Positions 34,825 through 43,291 of a stretch of 64,000 nucleotides of DNA are shown here, one piece after another. The notes under the pieces were generated by a model. It had not been told where the DNA came from and made no database searches. It worked only from the letters and a program-made list of their open reading frames with translations. A program made the position numbers and the translations under genes. The first letter of the stretch is position 1; each line of letters begins with the position of its first letter. This DNA comes from Asanoa iriomotensis (GTDB lineage: Bacteria > Actinomycetota > Actinomycetes > Mycobacteriales > Micromonosporaceae): positions 19,600 through 83,599 of the forward strand of contig NZ_BONC01000036.1 in assembly GCF_016862515.1 (NCBI RefSeq), read 5' to 3'.

Positions 34825-36921
34825 GTGAGGGAGCGGGCTGAGGAGATCCTGCGCCGGCTCGCGGGGGACCACGCGAGACTGCGCGACGACCAGTGGACGG
34901 CCATCTCGGCGTTGGTCGAGGAGAAGCGCCGGGTGCTCTGCGTGCAGCGCACGGGCTGGGGCAAGTCGGCGGTCTACTTCGTGGCGACGGCGTTGCTGCG
35001 GTCGAGCGGGGTGGCCGGCCCCACGGTGATCGTCTCGCCGCTGCTCGCGCTGATGCGCAACCAGGTCGCCGCGGCCGAGCGGGCCGGCATCCGGGCCCAC
35101 ACGATCAATTCAGCGAACCTCGACGAGTGGGACGTGATCCACGCCGACATCGCGTCCGGCGCGGTCGACGTGCTGCTGATCAGCCCCGAGCGGCTCAACA
35201 ACCCCGACTTCCGCGACAACGTGCTGCCCAAGCTCGCCTCGACCACCGGCCTGCTGGTGGTCGACGAGGCACACTGCGTCTCCGACTGGGGCCACGACTT
35301 CCGGCCCGACTACCGGCGGCTGCGCACGTTCCTCGCCGACCTGCCACCCGGCACCCCGGTGCTGGCGACCACCGCGACCGCAAACCAGCGGGTCACCGAC
35401 GACGTGGCCGAGCAGTTGGGCGACGCGCTCGTGCTGCGCGGCCCGCTGGAGCGCGACTCGCTGCGCCTGGGCGTCCTCTCGCTGGAGTCGCCGGCTTCGC
35501 GGCTTGCGTGGCTGGCCGACCACCTGGACGCGCTGCCGGGGTCGGGCATCGTCTACACGCTGACCGTCGCGGCGGCGACCGAGACCGCGGCGTTCCTCCG
35601 CCAGCGCGGTTACGCCGTCGCCTCCTACTCCGGCCAGGCGGACGACGTCGACCGGCAGCAGGCCGAGCAGGACCTGCTCGACAACAAGCTCAAGGCACTG
35701 GTCGCCACGTCGGCGCTGGGCATGGGCTTCGACAAGCCCGACCTCGGCTTCGTGGTCCATCTGGGCGCGCCGCCGTCCCCGATCGCCTACTACCAGCAGG
35801 TCGGCCGGGCCGGGCGGGCCGTGCGCAACGCCGACGTGCTGCTGCTGCCGGGCCGCGAGGACGCGGCGATCTGGCGCTACTTCGCCTCGCTGGCCTTCCC
35901 GCCCGAGCAGCAGGTGCGCGACGTGCTGCACGCGCTCGACGCGGCCGGCCGACCACTGTCGACCCAGGCGCTGGAGCCGATCGTCGACCTGCGCCGCACC
36001 CGGCTCGAGATGATGCTCAAGGTGCTCGACGTCGACGGCGCGGTGCGCCGGGTCCGCGGCGGCTGGGTGGCCACCGGCGAGCCGTGGGTCTACGACACCG
36101 CGCGGCTGCGCCGGGTCGCCGCCGCCCGGACGCACGAGCAGGACAGCATGCGGGAGTACGTCGCGACGACCGGCTGCCGGATGGAGTACCTGCGCCGCAG
36201 CCTCGACGACCCCGGCGCGGCGCCGTGCGGACGCTGTGACAACTGCGCGGGTCCGTTCGTCGCGGCCGAGGTGTCGGCGCCGGCACTGGCGGCGGCCAAC
36301 GCGTTCCTCGGCCGGGCCGGCGTGACGATCGCGCCGAAGAAGCTATGGCCGACCGGGCTGCCCGAGGTCCGCGGCAAGCTGAGCGCCGACGAGCAGGCCG
36401 CGCCCGGCCGGGCGGTCGGGCGCCTGTCGGACCTCGGCTGGGGCGCCGCGCTGCGTGGCCTGCTCGGCCCGGACGCGCCGGACGGCCCGGTGCCCGACGA
36501 CGTCACCGGCGCGGTGGTCGAGGTGCTCAAGGACTGGTCACGCGGCGACGACCCCTGGCCGCAGCGCCCGGTCGGCGTCGTCGGCGTCGCCTCCCGGGGC
36601 CGACCCGAGTTGGTCCGTTCGCTGGCCGCCCGGATCGCCGAGATCGGGCGGCTGCCGCTGCTCGGGCTGGTGGAGCCGGGTCCGCAGGCACCGCCGTCCG
36701 GCGGCGGCGCCCGCGGCAACAGCGCGCAGCGCGTCCGCGCCCTGCACGGCGCCTTCGAGATCCCGTCGGACCTGGCGGCCGCGCTGTCGGCGGTGACCGG
36801 CCCGGTCCTGCTCGTGGACGACCTGGTCGACTCGGGCTGGACGATGACGATCGTCGCCCGGGAGCTGCGCACCGCGGGCGCACCCGCCGTGCTGCCGTTC
36901 GCGCTGGGCGTCGCCGGCTAG
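34825..36921 (+). CDS. recQ: RecQ-family DNA helicase with C-terminal phosphoribosyltransferase-like segment
   Basis: 698 aa with a GTG start. Helicase core: motif I GWGKSAVYF, motif II DEAHCVSDWGHDFRPDY (RecQ aromatic loop), motif VI QQVGRAGRAV. A RecQ zinc-like cluster follows, ending CGRCDNC (36227-36247). Instead of HRDC domains the last ~110 residues resemble a type-I PRTase: the sequence VLLVDDLVDSGWTMT is the PRPP-binding loop, preceded by KGNSAQR-like GGGARGNSAQRVRAL. RecQ-PRTase fusions exist in actinobacteria; the PRTase role is not known. It probably unwinds DNA 3'-5' in repair. Confidence 0.85.
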   Translation: MRERAEEILRRLAGDHARLRDDQWTAISALVEEKRRVLCVQRTGWGKSAVYFVATALLRSSGVAGPTVIVSPLLALMRNQVAAAERAGIRAHTINSANLDEWDVIHADIASGAVDVLLISPERLNNPDFRDNVLPKLASTTGLLVVDEAHCVSDWGHDFRPDYRRLRTFLADLPPGTPVLATTATANQRVTDDVAEQLGDALVLRGPLERDSLRLGVLSLESPASRLAWLADHLDALPGSGIVYTLTVAAATETAAFLRQRGYAVASYSGQADDVDRQQAEQDLLDNKLKALVATSALGMGFDKPDLGFVVHLGAPPSPIAYYQQVGRAGRAVRNADVLLLPGREDAAIWRYFASLAFPPEQQVRDVLHALDAAGRPLSTQALEPIVDLRRTRLEMMLKVLDVDGAVRRVRGGWVATGEPWVYDTARLRRVAAARTHEQDSMREYVATTGCRMEYLRRSLDDPGAAPCGRCDNCAGPFVAAEVSAPALAAANAFLGRAGVTIAPKKLWPTGLPEVRGKLSADEQAAPGRAVGRLSDLGWGAALRGLLGPDAPDGPVPDDVTGAVVEVLKDWSRGDDPWPQRPVGVVGVASRGRPELVRSLAARIAEIGRLPLLGLVEPGPQAPPSGGGARGNSAQRVRALHGAFEIPSDLAAALSAVTGPVLLVDDLVDSGWTMTIVARELRTAGAPAVLPFALGVAG

Positions 36922-36928
36922 AACGTAA

Positions 36929-36973
36929 GGAACGGTCCGTTCCAATCGGAATCCGATTGGAACGGACCGTTCC
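36929..36973. terminator. Perfect 22-bp inverted repeat, bidirectional terminator
   Basis: Two 22-bp arms (36929-36950 and 36952-36973) pair perfectly around one A. Each arm starts or ends with GGAACGGTCCGTTCC or its complement. It lies between the convergent recQ and NlpC/P60 genes, 8 bp from each stop, so it can end both transcripts. It shares its core with 27290-27369. Confidence 0.8.
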
Positions 36974-36981
36974 TAACCAGC

Positions 36982-37950
36982 TCAACGCCGCGGTCGCCCG
37001 TACCCGTGGACGGGTTGGTAGTCGGCGCGGTCGAAGCGGATGCGCTCACCGTGCTGCGGTGCGTGGATGATCCGGCCGCCGCCGACGTAGAGCCCGACGT
37101 GCTGGATGTTGCCGTAGTAGAACACCAGGTCGCCGGGGCGGAGCTGGCCGCGTCCGATGTGCGCGACCGCGCCGTACTGTGCCCGCGCGTTGTGCGGCAG
37201 GTTGACGCCGGCGGCCCGCCAGGCGGCCGCGGTGAGTCCGGAGCAGTCGTAACCCCGCGGCCCCGAGGCGCCCCACTCGTAGGGCTTGCCGAGCTGCGCG
37301 TACGCGAACCGCACCGCGGCGCTCGCGGCGCCCGGCGGCAGCGCCGGCGGGTCCTCGAGGATCGGCGGCAGGTCCGAGATGCCGAGGTCGAACCGGAGCG
37401 CGTCGAGCCGCGCGATCTCGGCCTCGATGTGGCGCTTCTTGGCCAGCAGCTTCGCGCCCTGCGTCCGCTCCTTCGCGGCGAGCGCGTTGAGCCCCTCCTG
37501 CGCGGCGGCCACGTCCCGGTTGGCCGCGGCCAGCGCCTCGATCGCCCGGCCGCGCTGGGTGCCCAGCGCCTCCAGCATGGCCAGCTTGTCGCCGAGCGCC
37601 TGCGGGGAGCCGGAGTGCAGCAGCCCGATCACGTTCGCCGCCCGGCCCGTCCGGTACGCGGCCGCCGCGATCGTCCCCACCTCGGAGCTGCGGGCCTGCG
37701 CGGTCCGCTCCAGCGGGGCGATCCTGGCCCGCAGCCGGTCGGCCTCCTGGTGCCCGCGCTTGACCTCCAGCCGCAGGTCGTTGTACTGCTCGACGACCAC
37801 CTCGAGCTGGTGGGCGGCGGTCTTCAGCCGCTTGCGGACCTCGTCGGCGGACGGGTCGGCGGCGGCCGGCGCGGCGAGCGGCCCGAGCAGGGCCAGCACC
37901 GCGGCGGCGGCGGTCATCGCGCGACGCGCGCCTCGTGTGATGATCGGCAC
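36982..37950 (-). CDS. Secreted NlpC/P60 peptidoglycan hydrolase (RipA-like)
   Basis: 322 aa. A signal peptide ends near residue 31 (APAAA/DPS). Residues 35-190 form a coiled coil with the AAYRTGRAANVIGLLHSGSPQ segment also seen in the hydrolase at 19917. The catalytic NlpC/P60 domain (about 205-322) has C236 in YDCSGLTAAAW, the His of IQHVGLYVG and IIHAP. It cleaves D-Glu-meso-DAP type peptide bonds in cell-wall stems, like RipA/Iap, with the coiled coil as autoinhibitory or partner domain. It shares a terminator with recQ. Confidence 0.9.
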   Translation of the reverse strand: MPIITRGARRAMTAAAAVLALLGPLAAPAAADPSADEVRKRLKTAAHQLEVVVEQYNDLRLEVKRGHQEADRLRARIAPLERTAQARSSEVGTIAAAAYRTGRAANVIGLLHSGSPQALGDKLAMLEALGTQRGRAIEALAAANRDVAAAQEGLNALAAKERTQGAKLLAKKRHIEAEIARLDALRFDLGISDLPPILEDPPALPPGAASAAVRFAYAQLGKPYEWGASGPRGYDCSGLTAAAWRAAGVNLPHNARAQYGAVAHIGRGQLRPGDLVFYYGNIQHVGLYVGGGRIIHAPQHGERIRFDRADYQPVHGYGRPRR

Positions 37951-38011
37951 GGTCGGTTAACGAGTTGTGAGGGGCAGAAGCCACGATGCGGTCATATCGC
38001 CCTAGGCCTGG

Positions 38012-38029
38012 ATACACCCGGGGGGTATA
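38012..38029 (+). promoter_or_regulatory. CsoR-type copper operator upstream of copZ
   Basis: ATACACCCGGGGGGTATA is a near-palindrome with C/G-tracts flanked by TA steps, the form of CsoR-family operators. It lies 31 bp upstream of the chaperone start. No csoR gene is in the window. Confidence 0.6.
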
Positions 38030-38059
38030 TTCGTGCGGGACAACCGAGGAGGCAACCAC

Positions 38060-38278
38060 ATGTCCAGCACCGCGACCTACACCGTGACCGGCATGACCTG
38101 CAGCCATTGCGTGAGCGCCGTGACCGGTGAGCTCACCGCCCTGCCCGGTGTCACCGACGTGCGCATCGACCTGTCGACCGGCACGGTCGCGGTGACCAGC
38201 GACGGGCCGCTCGCGGTCGACGACGTGCGGGCCGCGGTCGACGAGGCCGGCTACGAGCTGGCCACCGCCGATGCCTGA
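38060..38278 (+). CDS. copZ: Copper chaperone CopZ-like HMA protein
   Basis: 72 aa from the ATG at 38060, preceded by GAGGAGG. It is one heavy-metal-associated domain with GMTCSHCVSAV, the Cu(I)-binding MxCxxC, and a conserved ferredoxin-like fold ending ELATADA. It carries copper to a P-type ATPase or another partner. Its last codons overlap the start of the membrane protein gene at 38271. The upstream CsoR-like operator points to induction by copper. Confidence 0.9.
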   Translation: MSSTATYTVTGMTCSHCVSAVTGELTALPGVTDVRIDLSTGTVAVTSDGPLAVDDVRAAVDEAGYELATADA

Positions 38279-39269
38279 GGCCGCGGGCACCAAGGCACAC
38301 TCCACCACCACGCCCCCGGCGGATCCCGGGCCCGACCGGTCCGGCCTGCGGCTCGGGCTCTTCGTCGCCGGGCTCGTCTTCGCGCTGATCGGCGGCTTCG
38401 GCATCGGCAAGCTGACCGCCGACGGGACCCAGCCCGCCGACGCGGCGAGCGCCGGCGGCGGCATGGCGATGAACACCGCCGACCCCAACGCCAACCACGC
38501 GCACGCGCCCGGCACCGCACAGCACGACCACGGCAGCAGCGGCATGACCGCGATGGCCGGGGCCGAGTTGGGCGGGCTGAGCCTGTCGGGCAGCGGCTAC
38601 ACGCTGGTGCCCGCCGCGACCGAGTTCACCGCGGGCAAGACCGCCGACTTCCGATTCACCGTGCAGGGGCCCGACCGGCAGCCGGTCAAGCAGTTCGCGG
38701 TCGTCCACGAGAAGCAGTTGCACCTGATCGTCGCGCGCCGCGACCTCTCGGGCTATCAGCACCTGCACCCGACGATGGCGGCCGACGGCACCTGGAGCAT
38801 CCCGCTGACGCTGGGCGCGGTCGGGATGTGGCGGGCGTTCGCCGACTTCACGCTGGTCGACGGCGCCGGTGCGCAGATCGCCGCGACGCTCGGCACCGAC
38901 CTGGTGGTGGCCGGCGACTACCGGCCCGTGGCGCTGCCGGCGCCGGCCCGCGAGGCCAGCACCGCCGGGTTCACCGTCACCTACGAGGGCACGCCGACCG
39001 TCGGCGCGACGCAGCCGCTGCAGTTCCGGGTGTTCCGCGACGGCAACCCGGTCACCGACCTCGAGCCCTACCTGGGCGCGTACGGGCATCTGGTGGTGCT
39101 CCGCCAGGGCGACCTCGGCTACCTGCACGTGCACCCCGACGAGCAGCGGGTGCCGGGCACCGTCAAGTTCTGGGTCGCGGCGCCGAGCCCGGGCAACTAC
39201 CGAGGCTTCTTCGACTTCCAGGTGGCCGGCACGGTGCACACCGCCGAATTCACCCTGACGGTGACCTAG
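38271..39269 (+). CDS. Membrane-anchored His/Met-rich protein of the copper operon
   Basis: 332 aa, start overlapping copZ by 8 bp. One membrane helix (about residues 28-48) is followed by a short His/Met-rich stretch (GGGMAMN, NHAHAPGTAQHDHGSSGMTAM) able to bind copper or another metal, then about 230 residues of two beta-rich, Ig-like repeats with LHLIVARRDLSGYQHLHP and GHLVVLRQGDLGYLHVHPDE. The matching HLH.. patterns suggest an internal duplication. No enzyme is recognised. Its place after copZ argues for extracytoplasmic copper binding or delivery. Confidence 0.65.
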   Translation: MPEAAGTKAHSTTTPPADPGPDRSGLRLGLFVAGLVFALIGGFGIGKLTADGTQPADAASAGGGMAMNTADPNANHAHAPGTAQHDHGSSGMTAMAGAELGGLSLSGSGYTLVPAATEFTAGKTADFRFTVQGPDRQPVKQFAVVHEKQLHLIVARRDLSGYQHLHPTMAADGTWSIPLTLGAVGMWRAFADFTLVDGAGAQIAATLGTDLVVAGDYRPVALPAPAREASTAGFTVTYEGTPTVGATQPLQFRVFRDGNPVTDLEPYLGAYGHLVVLRQGDLGYLHVHPDEQRVPGTVKFWVAAPSPGNYRGFFDFQVAGTVHTAEFTLTVT

Positions 39270-39676
39270 GCCGACTTCCGGATCGGGCGGGTGGCGAGGC
39301 GGCGCAGTGCTTCGCGGATGTGCCGCTTCTCCGCCGTCGAAACGGTCGGGTCGGTGAGCCGGTCGAGAATGACCTGGAGGTCCTTGTCGACCCGGCTCGG
39401 CCGGGCCGTTGTCGCGCCAGGCGTGCGGCCGGGCATGTTGAGTGCCCGGAACGCGGCCGAGACCGGCACGTCGAGCGCGGCGCAGAAGTTTTGCACCTTT
39501 GCCAGCTCGGGATAGTCGTGCCAGTCGCCGGCCAGCCAGCGGAACAGCGTCGACCGGCCGACACCGGTCTCGGAAGCCAGGTCGTTGACCGTCCAACCGC
39601 GGGCGTTCTTGGCATCGTCGACGGCCCGCCGGACGAAGCGTGCGAACGCTGCCTGCGGCGAGTCATCTGTGGCCAT
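39266..39676 (-). CDS. XRE-family helix-turn-helix regulator
   Basis: 136 aa with a Cro/C1-type HTH at residues 10-70: GWTVNDLASETGVGRSTLFRWL. The rest is a helical tail of unknown role. Such stand-alone XRE proteins are common near development and secondary-metabolism genes in actinobacteria. It converges on the copper-operon membrane gene with a 4-bp stop overlap. Its upstream gap (39677-40009) contains the hairpin at 39876. Confidence 0.75.
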   Translation of the reverse strand: MATDDSPQAAFARFVRRAVDDAKNARGWTVNDLASETGVGRSTLFRWLAGDWHDYPELAKVQNFCAALDVPVSAAFRALNMPGRTPGATTARPSRVDKDLQVILDRLTDPTVSTAEKRHIREALRRLATRPIRKSA

Positions 39677-40009
39677 CGGCCGGTCGCCCTCCCGCGGTCG
39701 AGAATCGTCACCGGAAAGGGTAACCCGTGCCGCGTGGATTGCAACGGGCCGTTCGGCCTATTAGTCCCGTACGTGGGACTGCTCTAAAGTCACCGAAGAC
39801 CGGAACCGGACCCGTGCGCGGGACCGGCCGCGGTGCACCGCCCCGCGCCGTCCGCGGCAGGCGGACCGTGGCGCCGGTGTGGTGTCCCGCCGGCGGGGGG
39901 TCGGCGGGACACCACACCGTCAGCTTTCTGCCCGTCTCGGTGACTTAACGGGACCGTTACTCGTCGTCTATGCTCTCGCACCGAGAGTGGAGAACGACGG
40001 GATGCGACT
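39677..40009. promoter_or_regulatory. 333-bp divergent intergenic region
   Basis: No gene is supported here apart from weak overlapping frames. It must hold the promoters of the XRE gene and the small membrane protein, and carries the hairpin at 39876-39918. Confidence 0.4.
39876..39918. other. Perfect 17-bp hairpin in a divergent intergenic region
   Basis: Arms 39876-39892 and 39902-39918 are perfectly complementary (GGTGTGGTGTCCCGCCG and its complement) with a 9-nt G-rich loop. It lies between two divergent genes, so it is not at the 3' end of either; it may end an unseen RNA or regulate one of the promoters. Confidence 0.6.
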
Positions 40010-40405
40010 ATGGCCGAACCAGAAGACCGCCCAGTTCCCTATCGACCCGGCACGATAAGCCTGTTCTTCGTCGTGAAGGCGGGGATATTCGCGCTGGCGT
40101 TCTGGATCTGGTTGCTCGTCCTCGCCATACAGGGTGGCCAGGTCGCCGGTTGGCACCTGTTCGCCGCCGCCGGCGCGATTACCACCACGCTGGTCGGCGT
40201 CGGCCTGGGCATTCGGATGGCGTTGCAGGCCAATGCCGCCGACCGGCACGCCGAGGTGCGGAAAACGCTCGTCGAGATCTCCTGGAACACGGCGTTCGCC
40301 GCGCACCAGGCCGAGGATTCCGACAACGTGGTGCGCTTCCCGAGCGTCGTGCCCGACGACTCGGGCGGGTGGCCGGCGCGGGGCGACGGCGACCGGCGTC
40401 GCTAA
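40010..40405 (+). CDS. Small membrane protein of unknown function
   Basis: 131 aa with two predicted membrane helices (about 17-42 and 50-68) and a charged C-terminus rich in Asp and Arg. No motif of a known family is recognised. Start ATG follows a short unmarked leader. Its stop overlaps the convergent methyltransferase gene by 4 bp. It could be a small regulator of membrane or transport proteins, but nothing in the sequence shows this. Confidence 0.6.
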   Translation: MAEPEDRPVPYRPGTISLFFVVKAGIFALAFWIWLLVLAIQGGQVAGWHLFAAAGAITTTLVGVGLGIRMALQANAADRHAEVRKTLVEISWNTAFAAHQAEDSDNVVRFPSVVPDDSGGWPARGDGDRRR

Positions 40406-41550
40406 CCCGCCAAGAGGTCGGCGAGCCGGGGGCGCACCTGCCAGGCCGTGACGAGTTCGTCGTACTCCGCGGTGGGCGCGGGCTGCCCCGTGCGGCGGGC
40501 CCGCAACAGCAGGTTGCGCGGCGTGTGAGCCGAGTCGATGAACTCGGTCACGTCGACCCGGTAGCCGCGCGAGCGGAGCAGGGCGGCCCGCAGCGAGTCG
40601 GTGAGGACGTCCGCGAACCGCTCGCGCAGGATCCCCTGCCCGGTGATCAGCTGGTACGGCCCCGGAGCGGGCTGCCGGCGGAGCTGGGCGGCGATGTCGT
40701 GGTGGCAGCAGGGCGCCGCCAGAATCCACTCCGCACCCCAGCCGACCGCGCGATGCAGCGCCTCGTCGGTCGCGGTGTCGCAGGCGTGCAGGGCCAGCAC
40801 CAGATCCGGGGCCGGCTCCACGACGGCGTCCAGGATCGTGCCGGCGACGAACCGCAGCCGGTCGCCGTAGCCCAACAGCCGCGCGAGGCCCGTGTTCCGG
40901 TCACGCTGGTCCGCGCGCACGTCGACACCGACCATCTCGACGTCGAGCCCGCGCGCGGCGGTCAGGTAGCGATAGGCGGCGAAGGTCAGATACGCGTTGC
41001 CGCAACCCAGGTCGACCACCCGCAACGGTTTCGGCAACGCGGCGGCGTCCGCGGGCAGCGTCGCCGCGAGCGCGCGCAGGAACGCGTCGACCTGGCGGCG
41101 CTTGGCGGCGCTGCCGCCGATCACCTCCCACAGCGGGTCGCCGGGGTCGAGCAGGTGCGCCCGGACCCGGTCGTGCCCCTCGGCCGGGCCGGCCGCGGCC
41201 GGTGCGCCGCCCTGGCGGTGCACCTGGGCGTCGCCCTTCTTGGTCACCCGCACCTGCACGGTCGTGCCGGCGCTCTCCACGTGCCAGTTGCCGAACGGCT
41301 CCGCGAGCAGCGCGTCGACCGCGGCGTCCGCCTCCGGGCCGGGCGCCACGTTGCGGGTGTGCGGGCGGGCGCCGTCGTTGGTGACGATCTGCAGCCGGCG
41401 GCCGGCCTTGAGGGCGACGGGGCGCAGCTCGGCCCGGACGACCGACGGTGCTGTGCCGCGCCGCCGGCCGGCCGCGACCGCCCTGGTCAGGCCCGGGTCG
41501 AGCAGCAGGTCGCGCACCTTGGCGAGGGCGGTGGACAGGTCTTCGGGCAT
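40402..41550 (-). CDS. Class I SAM-dependent methyltransferase-like protein
   Basis: 382 aa from the ATG at 41550. A ~150-residue N-terminal region precedes a methyltransferase domain with motif I VVDLGCGNAYLTFAAYRYL and the later APCCHHD segment (Cys/His pair) of the PF13679-type family, known from tRNA/RNA-modifying relatives. The substrate is not known. It stands 2 bp downstream of the MBL-fold hydrolase gene and so probably shares its transcript. Confidence 0.75.
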   Translation of the reverse strand: MPEDLSTALAKVRDLLLDPGLTRAVAAGRRRGTAPSVVRAELRPVALKAGRRLQIVTNDGARPHTRNVAPGPEADAAVDALLAEPFGNWHVESAGTTVQVRVTKKGDAQVHRQGGAPAAAGPAEGHDRVRAHLLDPGDPLWEVIGGSAAKRRQVDAFLRALAATLPADAAALPKPLRVVDLGCGNAYLTFAAYRYLTAARGLDVEMVGVDVRADQRDRNTGLARLLGYGDRLRFVAGTILDAVVEPAPDLVLALHACDTATDEALHRAVGWGAEWILAAPCCHHDIAAQLRRQPAPGPYQLITGQGILRERFADVLTDSLRAALLRSRGYRVDVTEFIDSAHTPRNLLLRARRTGQPAPTAEYDELVTAWQVRPRLADLLAG

Positions 41551-41552
41551 AC

Positions 41553-42482
41553 CTACATTGTCCGCGTCTCGCCGACCGACAGCCGCCACAGGTCGCCCGG
41601 GTCACGTCCGTCGGCCAGCCAGGCGGCGCTCAGCCGCTCCGGCGGCTCCAGCGGGGGCTCGGTGCTGAGCTGGAAGGTGCCCCAGTGCATGGGGACCACG
41701 CGGCCGGCGCCCAGGTCGGTCGCCGCCCGTACCGCCTCCTCCGGGTTCATGTGCTGGTTGCGCATGAACCAGCGCGGCTCGTACGCGCCGATCGGGAGCA
41801 GGGCCAGGTCGAGGCCCGACTGGCGGTCGGCGATCTCGGCGAACCGGGTGCCGTAGCCGGTGTCGCCGGCGAAATAGATCCGCGGACCGCCGTCGGTGGC
41901 CAGCACCCAGCCACCCCAGAGGGTCTGGTTGATGTCCACCAGGCCGCGCCGGCTCCAATGGTGCGCCGGCACGAACGTGAAGGTCACCGGGCCGATCCGC
42001 CGGGACTGCCACCAGTCGAGGTCGGTCACGTCCGTGAAACCGCGGCGCCGGAACCAGGAGGCCAATCGCGCGGGTACGAGCATCGGCGTCGCCCGCGGCA
42101 GCCGGCGGACGGTCGCCGCGTCCAGATGGTCGTAGTGGTTGTGTGAGATCACCACCGCGTCGATCCTGGGCAGGCCAGACCAGGCCACGCCGGGCGGGGT
42201 GAACCGGGTTATCAGCGGCGGGATCCGGCGTGACCAGACGGGGTCGGTGAGAATCGTGAGGCCGCCGGTCCGCAGCACGAAGGTGGCGTGCCCGACCCAG
42301 GTCACGGCCGTGGTCGCCGGGTCGACCGGCGGCATCGTCGCGTGCGGTGGCCCGGCGATGACGGCGGCGGCCTGGGCCCGCTCGGCCGGGCCGGGGCGCT
42401 TTTCGCGCACCATGCGGGCGATGTCACGGGGACCGGGCAGGGGAGCGGTCAACCGGTCGGCGAAGGTTGGGGGACGCAACAC
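41553..42482 (-). CDS. MBL-fold hydrolase (NAPE-PLD/UlaG-like)
   Basis: 309 aa. Zinc motif HNHYDHLD (H114, H116, D118, H119), then VPAHHWSRRG, YFAGDTGYG and a C-terminal MHWGTF with further ligands, a layout matching N-acyl-phosphatidylethanolamine phospholipase D-like and L-ascorbate lactonase-like bacterial proteins. No signal peptide is evident. The natural substrate in actinobacteria is unknown. Head-to-head with heme oxygenase over 89 bp that carry an iron box; the box may affect both genes. Confidence 0.8.
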   Translation of the reverse strand: MLRPPTFADRLTAPLPGPRDIARMVREKRPGPAERAQAAAVIAGPPHATMPPVDPATTAVTWVGHATFVLRTGGLTILTDPVWSRRIPPLITRFTPPGVAWSGLPRIDAVVISHNHYDHLDAATVRRLPRATPMLVPARLASWFRRRGFTDVTDLDWWQSRRIGPVTFTFVPAHHWSRRGLVDINQTLWGGWVLATDGGPRIYFAGDTGYGTRFAEIADRQSGLDLALLPIGAYEPRWFMRNQHMNPEEAVRAATDLGAGRVVPMHWGTFQLSTEPPLEPPERLSAAWLADGRDPGDLWRLSVGETRTM

Positions 42483-42519
42483 CTACCCACCGTCCACGCG
42501 ACACCACTGGACCGTCAAC

Positions 42520-42533
42520 TTAGGCTCACCTAA
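42520..42533. promoter_or_regulatory. DtxR/IdeR-like iron box
   Basis: TTAGGCTCACCTAA matches 13 of 14 positions of the right part of the DtxR/IdeR consensus (TTAGGCTAACCTAA) and is itself an inverted repeat. It lies 39 bp upstream of the heme oxygenase ATG. Iron repression of that gene is the natural reading. Confidence 0.8.
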
Positions 42534-42571
42534 GCTACGGGAAACCCACGGCCGGGTGCGGGAGGACATTC

Positions 42572-43225
42572 ATGGTCAATGCGACCGACACCGAGCAGGG
42601 CCTCGCGGCCCGGGTTCGCAGCATGACCCGCGCCGACCACGAGGCGGCCGAAACCACGTCGTTCGTCGCGGACCTGATGTCGGGTCGCTTGGACCTGACG
42701 GCGTACGCGCGCCTGGCCACCCAGCACTACTTCATCTACGAGACGCTGGAACAGGCGGCGTCGGCGATGCGCACCGACCCGGTGGCCGGCGGTTTCGTCG
42801 ACTTCGGGCTCGACCGTCTGCCCGCGCTCGGCGCGGACCTCCACCACCTGCGCGGCCCGCGCTGGCGCTCGGAGATCACGCCGCTGCCCGCGACCCGCGA
42901 CTACCTGACCCGCCTGCGCGCGGTCGCGTTCACCGACCCGCCGGCGTTCGTGGCCCACCACTACACGCGCTACCTGGGCGACCTGTCCGGCGGCCAGATG
43001 GTGAAACGCGCCCTCCGCCGCGAATACGGGGTCGACGCGGAAGGCACGAGCTTCTACGAGTTCCCGGGCGTGGCGGCCGGCGCGGTCAAGCGCCGCTACC
43101 GCGAACTGCTCGACGAGGCACCGTGGTCGGCGGCCGAGCAGGACCGCTTCATCGACGAGGTGAAACGCGCCTTCGCACACAACCGCGCGGTCTTCGAAGA
43201 CCTGGCCACCGCCACCGCCGCCTAA
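42572..43225 (+). CDS. hmuO: Heme oxygenase (biliverdin-producing)
   Basis: 217 aa from the ATG at 42572 with GGGAGGA upstream. The proximal heme ligand is H23 (MTRADHEAAETTSF), and the distal glycine-rich helix is YLGDLSGGQMVKR, both diagnostic of HmuO-type heme oxygenases. It opens heme to biliverdin, CO and Fe2+, and with the iron box supports heme iron use during starvation. No heme importer is nearby. A small GC hairpin followed by CTTTT (43229-43250) may end it. Confidence 0.9.
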   Translation: MVNATDTEQGLAARVRSMTRADHEAAETTSFVADLMSGRLDLTAYARLATQHYFIYETLEQAASAMRTDPVAGGFVDFGLDRLPALGADLHHLRGPRWRSEITPLPATRDYLTRLRAVAFTDPPAFVAHHYTRYLGDLSGGQMVKRALRREYGVDAEGTSFYEFPGVAAGAVKRRYRELLDEAPWSAAEQDRFIDEVKRAFAHNRAVFEDLATATAA

Positions 43226-43228
43226 CCC

Positions 43229-43250
43229 ACCGCCGCGGGCGCGGTCTTTT
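43229..43250 (+). terminator. Possible intrinsic terminator after heme oxygenase
   Basis: ACCGC and GCGGT arms around a 7-nt loop, followed by CTTTT. The stem is short. Confidence 0.35.
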
Positions 43251-43291
43251 GCGTTGCCGCAACCAACCAGCTTGGCGCCGCGGTTGCGCGT

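Noticed and set aside
32172..34964. 930-aa minus-strand frame
   Set aside because: It mirrors the M15-like and asnB genes and has no recognisable motif.
39727..39948. 73-aa frame in the divergent gap
   Set aside because: It crosses the perfect hairpin and has no start site or domain.
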